A DNA stretch of 64,000 nt, from the NCBI RefSeq assembly GCF_040054535.1, contig NC_090784.1:17459001-17523000 (forward strand). The letters are read 5' to 3'. Source of the DNA: Antennarius striatus. Lineage: Eukaryota; Chordata; Actinopteri; Lophiiformes; Antennariidae. Below the pieces are notes generated by a model. The model was not told the origin of the DNA. It was given only the letters and a program-made list of their open reading frames with translations, and ran no database searches. A program made the position numbers and the translations under genes. This document shows, in pieces, positions 14,201-49,063 of this stretch. Every line of letters starts with the position of its first letter. Position 1 is the first letter of the stretch.

Positions 14201-17200
14201 TAGAATTTAATAGGTTATCAGCAAATGGGAAATGTTAATTCAGCTAGCGTATAATTTCTGAGCTGTAATATATGTTTGTAAAGAATTCTGCACATATTTA
14301 GCATCCTGCTCTTGTAATATTGTCAGATTTTGTTGAATAATTTATCAAAAAAAATATTAATAGAACCAGAAATAGTCTTTTTTTTGCATTCAAAGCATTC
14401 TTCTTCTTTATTAAAAACCTATATCATTGCCCATAATTCAACGGAACTGTGAATAATTAATTCAGAGTCAGGTGTTGTGCTAGCAGCATTTAACGTAGCT
14501 TTGAGCAGCGATTAGTGATAATTGATGTGCAGCAGAGGTTTGGGAACCTCACTAAGTTCTGTCTCACACCACTTTCTCAGATATTTTTGGCTTAAAACTT
14601 GTATCTACAACCAAATTTTCCTCAAACAGACTCCAACCTGAGGCAATCTGTAAGACTTCATCTACCTCCATTGGGAGACACATGGTTTTAAATAACTTCC
14701 TGTGTAATAACACCCCAACCCTTATGAAGGAAAAGGATTGTATAAGATGAGAGCTATTTTAACTTAAAGCAAGCATCTGGTGTTAAAATAAGGATCTAAT
14801 TAACAAAGGATTCCACCGAATCCAGCGTGTTCACACCGACCTTTGCTTCACATCGAGCTCGACTGGCAGATGAAGTTGTCACGACAGATAAAAGTAGAGG
14901 GACCTTATGAAAAATGGAAACGTTCCAACTTTAATTAGAAGTCGATGCAAGCACTGCTGCTTTCTTTCTGTCGGCTTTTTTTTTTTTTTCCTAAGAAAAA
15001 ATTGATTGTAGTTTCTCATCCCTAATCAAATCCTCACACTACAGTGTTGTTATTGTCTGAGCACGTATTGCTCCTCTCGTGAATCACTACTAATGGCTCC
15101 TGGCAAAAGAAGTGCTTTTGAAACCCTGTTTGAACAGAGAAGAAAATTATGCTTTGCATCAAACATGGCTGTCTTTTTAAAATGTCCTGTCGTCGTGTGA
15201 TGAATGTGTATGGTAACGACGTCCCCACGAACGGGGCCAACTTTTTGAGTGTTTCCCTCCCAGGGTTTAGGGATACGTTAGCATCAGGAAGCTGTTGTGT
15301 GATGTGTAATTTAGCTCTTTTTAGGAGGCTTTTTTTTCTGAAAGAGGTGGGCTGGAAGTGTGATGGAGGTGATTGCCTTAGGCTTTTAACAGAGATCAGT
15401 TGCTTCTGTGTGTTGCTGTTTGGAGCTTTAATGAAGCCACCACCAAATTTTTGTGTCCTAATTAGGTTTTGCTGAGCGTATTTCTTTTTCTTTTTTTTTT
15501 TTTTGCGTGCGCTGCCAAATCGGAACATTAAACAGCTCAAAAGACATCTGACAATCTTTTCCTTCACTGCTCAGCTGTTGTTCATTAGAAATGAGATGGA
15601 GATATCTGAGAGAGGGTTGGGTTTGGCTGGGCTGTTATTCCCTGACTCAAAATGCTTAGTCTCACTCAATTCACTCCCGTTGAACCCGATCTCCGTGATG
15701 TTTCATTCTGTTCTGTTTTCCTCCAGGCCATCCCAGCTTCATTCCCACCCTTCTGTCATCCCTCTGTCCTGCTTTTCCATTCCTTATATTTGTTTCAATA
15801 GCAGCTCAGACGATAAAGCCTTTGCCCCACTCTTTCTCCATCTTTTCTGGGCCTTTTCATTTGATTATTAGAGGGCATTTTTCCTCAATCATAACATTCC
15901 TGAGTCTGTCTTTGTGTATTTTCTCTCCAACCATTGTGAGACTAGCACTGTGCTGTCACATGCCTCTCCTTTCTCCTTTCACCCTGTCATCCCTCTGCTT
16001 CTCACTGGTGCTCTGACAGGTGGCAGTGAGACTGTGCAAATTGAATTCGGGGAATCGGGCTGCTGCTTGCCATCACACCACAGCCATAAAACGGCCCCGG
16101 CGTCACACGAGCGCCAAATACGCTCTGCTGCCAGACTGTGATATTGCCGCGCTAATGCTACCACATATATGCTAGATTCTCTATATTATTTTCACGTTTA
16201 TGCTTCAAATGAGGTCAAACGTAATGGTTTGTGTTTTTGCACCACATGACTAGTTCAGCAGAGGTCTCTCATTAACTTGCTTTCACTGAAACGTGAAATG
16301 ACTCTCTTTTCATTCCAGGGGTATTGAATGCAGACAGAAAAGTGCTGAGAAGGGCCGAATACATGTACCGACATGCATGAAACTTCAAGCCCTTACAAAA
16401 ACTGCTTTTCCGTTGATGACGGTTTTTGGTATTCAAATCCTATTTCCCAGAACAACTTGAGATACACTCTCCTCTTTTTTTTCTTCTTTTTTTCTGACTG
16501 TGAAGAGAGGACTTTGCTCTTTTATCCCGCTTTTGATCCAGCTAATGAACAACAAACTCACCATAGATCCCATTGATTGAGTGAGGTGGTGAAAATGAGA
16601 TAAGAGGAATAGCATGACTTCAGTTTGGTGACAAACATTGTTATAACTTAGAGTCTTTGTCAAATTTAAACTCCCAGACACCTTTATTTGTTAACTCCGG
16701 CAATGAGGTAATGGCATTGCATCACTGGTTGTGTTGTGTGACTGTTAACTGGATAATTCAGGAATTTTAAATTTATTTGTTTTTGCAATGATGATCAAAT
16801 ATCAAATTTGACCTCTCTTGAAAAGTCAGAGAAAGATCTTGAAGGAAACCATCTCAATGAATTATAATTGCCTTGACTGGTCGTCAATACATGATGTGTT
16901 TGATGATGACATAATACTGGAGAACAATGATGGCTCTACTAAACAACTGTCCAGACTTAATATTCTGTTTATCTTCATTCAGTTAGAGAAATGTTGGTTT
17001 TATCTCGTCGTTACCTTTTGATTTACGGCTTACTCATTTTCTGATTATTGCTAGAAGTGAAGTAAAATTTTTCCACATTTTCCAAGCTTTTAAATGGCAC
17101 ACAGTTGATATAAAGCCGCTGTCAAAAATGAAATCACCAAGAAAATTACAACCAACGTAACACCAACATTACTTTCAAGGCACTGAAATATATTGGAGCA

Positions 17201-19307
17201 GATTATACAGATTGTTGATAAACCACTATTTTGTTATAATTTAACATATTTTCCTAGCTTGTTCAGTGTTATCTTTTGTGTTTGTCTGCTAACAGCCAAC
17301 ATTGTGCGTGTCTACTCTTGGGGAGTAAGTAAATCATGTCTACATCTACCAAAAAGCTGACAATACATCCAAAAAGCTGCCTTCCCTCTGGCTATTGTCC
17401 CAAATGACTACCATGTTCCTAAGAGTCTCAAGTTTTTAAATTGTTTTTGTTCTTTTGAAGGCATTGCAAAATTGGATACATGTGCCTATTCAGTATTGAT
17501 TGATGCATTTTAAACAGTAGATGTTTGTGTACTTTCCTTTAATATATACCACCTCCACAAACCCGTAATATGTCTTGTCTACTCCAAAGCGTTAGAAAAA
17601 AGGAAAGAAAATCAAGAAAAATGTGTTTCTGGCTATCAGCCTAGCGTAAGGCTTTGTCTCAACATTTGAAAATAGGTTTAGTCTGGTGTTGATGAGGGCA
17701 TTCTTCATTTTCCAGACCAACCTGTGGTAATCAGTCACCATTTGTCTCTTTCTGCCATGCACTTAAAATGCTGAGCATTGCTCCAAATGGGCTGAAGGGC
17801 CAAGTAGATCTGCTTTCAAGTATGAGCAGGAAAGACTGGTGGTGGTTTAACATTTTATTTATGATTAATAGGATTTCAGATTTGTGTTGCTGCACGCTTA
17901 TGAGCTCTTTTTTTTTCTTTTAAGTTTTTTTTTTTTGCAGCACCTTTTAGACTGGGCCAATAGGTGCCTGTGCTTGCCTACCACCAGAGGTAACTTGTGA
18001 ATGGGATCTTCTGTGTGCTGAGCTGTTTTACATCTCTGCTTTATGACACTGCCCTGCTTAAACCGCACTGCCAGGAAGGTGTTTTTTTTTAAGGTCTTAA
18101 TGAGTCATGCAAAGTTCAGTACAACTTAACTATTCTGGGAAACCTGTTTTTGTCCTTTTCAATCCCCTTACCATGCTCTCCAAATTCCACAATGATTCAC
18201 CTCCTTCGGTCATGCAATTTCTCCTTTCCCTTCCTGCAGATTAATTTGTTCATCTGACTCGGCATTGCCGTGTTTAACTGACTCATCCGTTCTTCCCTGT
18301 TGCTTCCCCTACCTCTGCTAAGACTCAGTGAAATCAGATTCCATGGTTGTGACTGGCGCTTCCTTATATAGATGAATATTATGACACATAACTCTAGAAT
18401 TTGATGACCAACGTATGACCACTAACATCAGACGTTACCCGCAGCTCCCTGATATATTGTGGCTCATCTGTGGATGGGCGGGATGTTGATTATGAGAAAT
18501 GCACTGCCTGTAATTTCACATTTAATATTGAACTGAACTGCAGGATTTTTTTTTCCAAGAGGAAAAAGAAGAACGCAGACGGTTTTGTGCAACTAAACAG
18601 CTCATCTTTATCCTACTCAGCTTAAACAATGAACCCGTCGCCCTTCAGAGAGAAGCACTTTACTCACAACATCCCCGAATGCACACACTCAAGTCTTGTT
18701 TTTCGGGAAAGCGTAAAATGACCTTGTTTGACTGGCACGGTCACCCTTCAGTGTGTTGTGAAGTTTGAAGATTAATTCCAGCTTCCTCCTCTCCGGGACG
18801 GGGAGGTTAGTGGTGCGTGCGACCTCACCAGCTTCCCCACACACTGACGGAAATCCAAAAACAAAGAGCTTCCGACTGTCTATCTCCCAGTGGCCATTAG
18901 TCATGTCTAAATGAGTATTACTCACCGGCTGTGATAAGAGATTTCACACATTTAGGTCCGTGTACAGACAAGACAGACGTTGCAGCAGAGAAGCAAGCCT
19001 TAGAGGTTTTAGCAAATTAACCACGAATCACATCCATCACATCGCTGCTTCCCAAATGGGACAAATACAGTACATATCCTTGATGCCACTGCCTGTTTGA
19101 ACTGACTGTAACCATCACAGTGAACATGAGGGTTAATCAGTGCGATGCGGCAAATTCAGTTTAGCATAGGCCACGTTTTACAGGTATGATGTCGTTGGTG
19201 CATTTTACGAGATGAAATCACAATGTATGTTTTGTCAGGAAAAATATAACAGAATATAGTAATAAACTATTATTTTGTCATTTATTGTAATTTCAAAATC
19301 TTGATTA

Positions 19308-19643
19308 CAGAGCGTCCTCGCGCATCAACGCTCGCGACTCCATGTCATCGCGGATTTTTGGTCGGCAGACATGTGATACCGTACGTATTGGCTGACGGCA
19401 TCCGGAAGTGCGCTCCGTTCCGTCAGTCTCAGACTTTTGTGAGACACAGAAGTGCTTTAAACAGTCAATAAGAGTGTGGGAGAAGGTAATACAGATAGAA
19501 GGTGGTTTAATATCAGTATGGGGAGAGCTCATAAATGTTCACCGTAAATAATAAGATAAATAGATTGCGATCTCGATCTCACGGATTCCTTAATTGCGTC
19601 TGGTTCCTGAAACGCATGAACCTCAAAGAACGAGGGCTCACTG
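19308..19643. mobile_element. Non-autonomous DNA transposon-like element, TA-flanked (Tc1/mariner or Tigger type)
   Basis: The left end reads CAGAGCGTCCTCGCGCAT and the right end is the inverse of CAGTGAGCCCTCGTTC. Each is flanked by TA (19306-19307 and 19644-19645), the target duplication of the Tc1/mariner superfamily. The CAG-TG-G-CCTCG end plus inner 'atcgcgg' text resembles fish Tigger-like elements. At 336 bp with no transposase it is a MITE-like copy. Family is inferred from memory of repeat ends. Confidence 0.65.
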
Positions 19644-20815
19644 TACTTCCTGTTCAACAGCTCTCAGATTATGTACTTTAAGGAATGTGCACTAAATTGT
19701 GATTCATTACCTTTTTAGGGTTCAACTTCACCATGTTGTCTTTATGTAATAATTTAAACGAATGACTGTCTGGACTGCGGGGAAATCACCAGACAAAACA
19801 ACCGAAAGGTTTTGTAAAATCCTTTGCACTGATGTAAAGCTTTGGCAACACGACTTGCAGTTAATGGGCTAAAACACGCAAAAACCATCTGCCCTCCAGG
19901 TCAAAACTAACTGTTGGACGGGCTTAATACTAACTGGAAAGAATAACGAATGCAAACATTTCATTCCAACACTGGGGAAGCGCTAGAAAAGATGCTAACC
20001 AGCGCCAACGCAGTCTTGCCAGTTTTTCACAGAGCAATCTAATTATAGAGACTCTGGCAAACTATCTTTTAATGATGCAACAACCGCTAACAGAAAAGGT
20101 TCTGCACGTCTCTCTGCTCTCGACTCTCTTCAGTTACGTGTTGCTGTCGAACGCTTCTGCTCGTACGTTTTCATTAGTCTGCTTTTAGATTAGGCACGAA
20201 AAAACGTGAGAATGAAGATTGGGCTCCACGCTGAGCTGCCTTCTCCAGAGCGCAGCGGGCCCCGCTCTCATCCCTGTGAACGCTAACCACAGCTGTTCAA
20301 CATCACTTGACATTTCCAACAGCAATGCTCTTGGATGGTTGCAGCAACTTTTGTTCCTTCTTTTCAGTTTGTTGTCTCGTCTTCAACGCCCTCGTCTCTC
20401 TCTGTGTTACTCCTCCACAGACGAACCCTTCATGTAACAGTGTTGAAAATGATGTTTGTTGACACCCACTGGGGCCCAGTCATCAGTTTCTCAGTTCTGT
20501 TTTTTTGCACACACAGCTTAGTCCATTTTTCAGTATTTTGTCATCTGGCTCGATTGCACGCATATTCGGGCAACGTGGGTGTTTTTTTCTGTAAAGGAAA
20601 GAAGCTGTCAGCTTGTCTTTCTCTCATTTTTTTCCCTCCCCACTCGGAACACATGCATCGAGTATCGATTGCGTTTTGTCTTCCACTCTGGACAGCTGCA
20701 CCGACTGGCTACGCCTGAGATCTTCTCCATGCCCACATCCACGCCCCACGGACCCATGCAGACACACAGCAGAAGGCCATAAGTCACCCCCTCCAGACCA
20801 CCTCTCTTCTCCTGA

Positions 20816-20817
<2 letters not shown>

Positions 20818-20848
<31 letters not shown>
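20818..20848 (+). repeat. (CA)n microsatellite in ddr1 intron 1
   Basis: A short pure CA tract. Confidence 0.9.
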
Positions 20849-20849
<1 letters not shown>

Positions 20850-21973
20850 GCAGCCATGTCATCACCACACTTGTTCCATCATCTCTTCTCTTTTGTGCCT
20901 CAACTTACTCAACTATCCACACTGTTTCCATACATTCTCTATCCATGCACCCCCCCTTCAATTTTTTGTCACTACAGCTGTGTGTCAGCTGTCGGCCTGT
21001 CCCAGTCTAGCCAGAGCTGAAGCCGAAACACAGCGGGTCTACAGGAAAGACAGCCTGGCCTCTCTGTCCCAGCTGTTACTCCCACTTATCATGAAATTTA
21101 CTCCAACTTATTTGAATTGAGTCAATAGTAAAAGTTTTCACAAGGCATGGTAAAAGTAAAATAAAATTGTTATTACATTTGTTCAGTACAATATTGTTGG
21201 TGTCAGACAAAAACCATAAGACAGAAAGCATGGAGTATCGTGCCATTTTAAAAATAGTGTTGGTGTACTGTTAAAATTAATTTTAAGTCTATCCCCTTAA
21301 TGTTGTTCTGATCAAATCTTTCATTTCTGCTCCGGACATATTTCTGTTCTCTACTCGGACACCTGTCTTTGTATCGTTCTTCACTCATTTGCTTTCATTT
21401 CTTCATTTTTTTTTACAACTAAATCCATTTATTCATTCCAACCAAGTATCTCCAACCACATGGGCCAAGTATGCTCTGTCCATTTTTATTTTGGAGAATT
21501 TAATGGCATTTCAAATACAGAAGGAATAAAATTAAGTCACCGTAAACGGGGTTGGCTAATCATACCACCCTTAATTACCATGCTGTGTGTACTTTTTCAA
21601 AAGGCAGAAAACTATTGTTATGTCTCCACATTCTGCTGCCAGAGGGGGAAAAAAGACAAATTAGCATGTGAAAGTGGGCTTTGCTGCCCAGCTTTGTGTC
21701 TCTCCTTTGGGGTTTTTTCCATTGCTGAGCTTGGCATGAATGTTGTTGAGAAACAAAGCTGCATGCTTTGGACTAAGAAGATTTGATTGAGGCTCGACTT
21801 AACAATGCAGATAAAGCCTAGCGATGGTGGTTGGTGTTTTTTTTTTTTTCAACAAGCACAGACAAGAGTGCAGATCCGAATAGATCTCTTCTTTTTTCCT
21901 TTTTTTTTTTTACAGGTATGCCTGTGAGGATCAGTGTGTCGCCAGACAGGTAACCGGGTGTATTGATGCTGTC

Positions 21974-45166
<23,193 letters not shown>

Positions 45167-45899
45167 AGAGAGAATAAACACGAGGAGGGATGCAACCTGT
45201 GTCAAAACGGGAAACGTCGTGTGCGTTCATGCTTCCATGCTGCAGCAGGAAGTTGTTGTGGAGGCGTTGCACACAAGCAGCTGATGGGAAAGAAGGGTGG
45301 ATCGCTTGCTTTTTATATGTGCTCTTTTTGGGTGGATGGGGCTGAGACACCGCTGGTTCGGTTTCTTTCCACATCAGACCCCAAACCCAAAGGCTGATTT
45401 AGCTGAAACAACAATCCAAGCTACATTTTACAATGGTTGGTGGTGGGTGCGGTCTGCATAGGAACTTTTCTCTCTTCTGAAATTAATTTAAAGGAGGGTT
45501 GCTTTAAGTAAGGAGTAAGTGATGGAGAGTTGTGTCACGAGAAGCTACTAAATGACAGGATATACTGCAATGCATGACCAGACAAAGCTAGGAAATGTAC
45601 CATTCTTGAGTTTGATCAATTATGTTTCTTAAGCTTCTCTAGCGCTATATGCATAGGAACAGGTGATGGTGCACACACACACACACACACACACACTGTG
45701 CACATGAACGCCAATCACTCAGCCACGATGCTGCACAGGAGGGATTGTCTTACAGCTCACACTTCACACGTTAATCAGTGGGATTACTCCAAACGTCAGC
45801 CCCTTTTTTCCCATTTTAGACAAAAAAAAATGGTAATCCACTTACTGGGAAGTTTGTAACTTTCAGACGTGAGTCATCGGTTAAATGGATTTCGGTTAA

Positions 45900-46097
45900 A
45901 TGGATTTGGATTTAATTTAGTCTAATTTTATACTGTTTATATTTTTATTTTGTAGTATATGTACTGTTAATGCTACATGTGTCTGTTAGTGTAGTGTATG
46001 TCTTGTGGTATGTCCTGTTTTGTTTGGTTTTGTTTGGTTTTTTCCTGGTGTTTGGCTGAGCAGTGGATATGTGCAATTTCCTCCGGGATTATTAAAG

Positions 46098-46138
<41 letters not shown>
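45900..46138 (+). mobile_element. LINE-like 3' tail in the ddr1 3' UTR, ending in a CT microsatellite
   Basis: T-rich sequence leads to 'gcaatttcctccgggattat' and 'taaagtat' and then (CT)n at 46101-46138. The phrase 'aatttcc-tcgggattaataaagta' followed by a simple repeat is the usual 3' end of a fish LINE family. The left edge is uncertain. Confidence 0.5.
46101..46138 (+). repeat. (CT)19 microsatellite in the ddr1 3' UTR
   Basis: A pure CT tract directly after the LINE-like tail. Confidence 0.95.
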
Positions 46139-46143
<5 letters not shown>

Positions 46144-47166
46144 TCTATCCTTCCTTCTATGCCCCATAAAACCATTAATGCCCCACATCCACAGCTATTA
46201 GTCAACGTTATTGTGGACTACTGTGACATGAATGACAAAACAAAGGGCGTCCCCAGCCCACACTGAACCAAATGGACTTCTCAAACCAGAGAAAAATGGA
46301 CGCTGAGGTGGGGAACAGCCTTCTGCTGTGGAGGAAACTAGAACGTGTGAAACGGGACGTCTTCAGAAGCACCTGCTCAGGTGTTTTAACAACTTTTTAT
46401 TTTTGTACCTGGCTGTGATCCAGACGCAAAACATAAATGTAAAATTCCACTATCAGCTGCACTTTAAAATCCTGTATGCTTCTATCTGGCCATGACGGAC
46501 GTCTTTTGAGCGGCCTGATATGATTCCTGTCCATGTGGATTCAGATGTGTTTTACTTGCAGTGATTTCTGATATTTGCCGAGGGAGATCTAAATTCAAGA
46601 CAATCTGTCTTTTTTTTTTCACATCTTCTTCCACAAGGCACTACCAAACTGTTAGATGTCAAATATTATTTAAAAATGTGATGTTGGCATTGGGTGATCT
46701 CTTTTAGATGTCTGATAGCGGTTTGTCGAGACAGCCATGACATTTATTGAACACATCAATATGAACCTCTGAATTAAACAATGTTAACACCTTAAGCTGA
46801 CTTGGGTAGAATCAATGCATCTACCTTACTGATTGTATAGCACTGTAAATTTGTCATGGCTTGATTAGGATGATCAAGTAATAATTGTTTACTGTGCCGT
46901 TTTGTCTTTTTTTTGATACACTGTAGTTCAGCCAAACCCATATTTTTTATATATACTGTATGTACTTAGAAACTTCATGGTGTCCGATGTCATCCTTTTG
47001 TTTCTTTGAAGTTGAGCATAATACTTTGTACATATTTAAGGACAGAATCATAATTGCCTTTACTAATACTGTACATGGAAAACTCTTTGTTCCACTTGGG
47101 GTCTTCTGTATCTCTGTAGGAAGCTTGCTACCATTGTAATTCATTGTCTATTTTTGTAGATGTTAT

Positions 47167-47191
47167 AATAAAGTTAACCTTTTCAAATAAA
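47167..47191 (+). terminator. ddr1: ddr1 polyadenylation signals
   Basis: Two AATAAA hexamers 13 bases apart, the first in ATAATAAAGTTAACC and the second in CAAATAAATC, followed by T-rich DNA. They are the last such pair before the convergent flot1 transcript. Confidence 0.65.
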
Positions 47192-47484
47192 TCTGATGCT
47201 CTTTTTGAGCTGAAACCACCAAATAACTTGAGCACTGGTTGACATAAAGATTGATTTTTGGTTTGATTACTATTTACTGTGTCAAAATATGCCCAGGAGT
47301 TCATCACCTCTCAGAGCCAAGGCTGACATTTTCAATTTTCTGGTTGATTTGTCCAAATGCATTCAGTTTGATGATAAAAATTGTTAATCACAAGTTTATA
47401 AGGTAAAATAAACATCCACTCTTGGCATTTGAAGACATTTTAAATTCCTAGGCCGTTTCTTGAAAATACACAGCAACAGGTTTT

Positions 47485-49063
47485 GGTGTTGAAACCATAT
47501 TTTATTGTCTATAGAACATTTCACTACAGATATATTTTTAAATAACTGACATGTATACATCTTCCACACTATGTAAAAATGGCTCACTGGTAACTGTAAG
47601 AAAAGACCTGAACAAGCATACATTTAAAGAACAAAAAAGATTAGTCAGGAGAACGTACAAAAGAAGTAGACAGAGATTTTGGTTTCGATCTACAACCATC
47701 GTTACTAACAGCCAATGGCTTGTGATCACTTGCATATGAAATATTACCTGCCAGAAGTATAGTAGGCGAAAGAAGGCAACTTCACTGTTGAGGCACTTGG
47801 CAATAACAAAATACATGAGGATTGGCAGCTTCATAAAGATTCAGAAAAAGATAACAGCCCCAAATAAGAGGTTCTAAAATGTCATAAAAAACTTTCTGTA
47901 ACTAAGAACAACGTTCAGCCAGAATCTGTAATACTCAGAACTGATTGAAAATCAGTTCACCAAAAAAAGTATCACAAATCAAACTACATCCTGTGAGTCA
48001 ACTTAAACTGTGCAGGAGGTAAAAAGCAGTTAGTCCATTGGTATGTTGGATAAAATAATTCTTCAAGCTGTAGAAAGGCCTCAAAACTGCAGCAAAGTCT
48101 CGAGTCAAAATCTTCCTCCATAAAATGCTTTCATTACTTTTAAGGAAACCTCTTTAACTTGTTCCCATCAACCACTTCCTTCAACTTGTCTCTGAAACAG
48201 AAAATCCTACAACTTGCAGCACAACTGATACGAATTTGAGTCCAGTAACATTTCTTTATATAACAAACATGTCAACCTTCACAGAACACCCTCAGGTCTC
48301 TTTCGCATTTCAAAATACAGCCTTTGGCAAGATGTCAGAGGCTGTAAGTTTATGTCTTACAGATGAAGTTTAATTAGTTTACCAATTCCTCGCATCTTTT
48401 AATATAAATCTGTCGGTGTGGTATTGTTATGAATGCCCTGACTTTGTCTCATTTTAATAGAAGTACAACAAAGACCAAATTAAACACAAAACTAGATAGT
48501 GTTAGCGGTACGGAACTACAATAATGGTAGTAATGCGCCCACAGCCACAAAACTATTAGACTCTGCTCTTTGAAAAAAGCATTCACCCATGAGCATATTC
48601 TACATTAAAACTGAGAAATCTAGGATCTGTTTACTAATTTCAGGAAAATTAGGCTAATTATAGTAAAATTAATAAAGTACTCAACATTTGCATACAGACA
48701 AGGAGTAATGATCGCAAAGACAGGTCCTATGTCTTGGACTGTCACTAGCTCATAACGGGCCCCAGCTTTTATCACCAAGCTGAATAAAAAAGAACTAGTT
48801 AGCATTAATAAATGCATGTCTTATACCTGCTTTCGTTTTTAATCACTGCAAACAGAGCAGCTCACACAGAGGAAATTAAAATCTGCAGGATCCCCAGAGA
48901 GGAAGACACAACATCCCCTCCTGTTTATATAAAGGAGGAAGAAACAAAAGAAACACACAATCGAACCAAGTGCATGCAAAGACATTCAGATTATGATGTT
49001 GCAGAGTAGTTACAGTGATAATAGCTACAGGGAGGGTTGACACCATTACTCGTACTCCTCTTC
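47485..49063 (-). other. flot1: flot1 3' UTR and polyadenylation signal
   Basis: After the stop codon (TAA, minus strand, 49066-49064) there is about 1.58 kb without convincing coding sequence. It ends at a minus-strand AATAAA (TTTATT at 47501-47506). The short open frames here have no recognisable domain. Confidence 0.65.

Larger units (their letters stand above)
11209..21915 (+). other. ddr1: ddr1 intron 1 (10.7 kb)
   Basis: Runs from the donor at 11209 to the T-rich acceptor at 21915. It contains a TA-flanked inverted-terminal element (19308-19643), a short CA tract (about 20818-20848) and many poly-T runs. No coding exon was recognised. Large first introns often hold enhancers, but none can be named from sequence. 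Confidence 0.6.
45167..47212 (+). other. ddr1: ddr1 3' UTR
   Basis: No coding signal follows the TAG at 45164-45166. Two AATAAA signals, at 47167-47172 and 47186-47191, lie close together and would end the transcript near 47190-47215, giving a UTR of about 2 kb. The UTR contains a short CA repeat (45671-45696), a retroelement-like tail and a CT microsatellite (46101-46138). Confidence 0.7.

Noticed and set aside
15034-15567. 177-residue minus-strand frame in ddr1 intron 1
   Set aside because: Contains a poly-Lys run from a T tract, low-complexity composition and no recognisable family or splice context.
47212-47485. A small IER3-like gene between ddr1 and flot1
   Set aside because: The gap between the two poly(A) signals is about 0.3 kb with no coding pattern.
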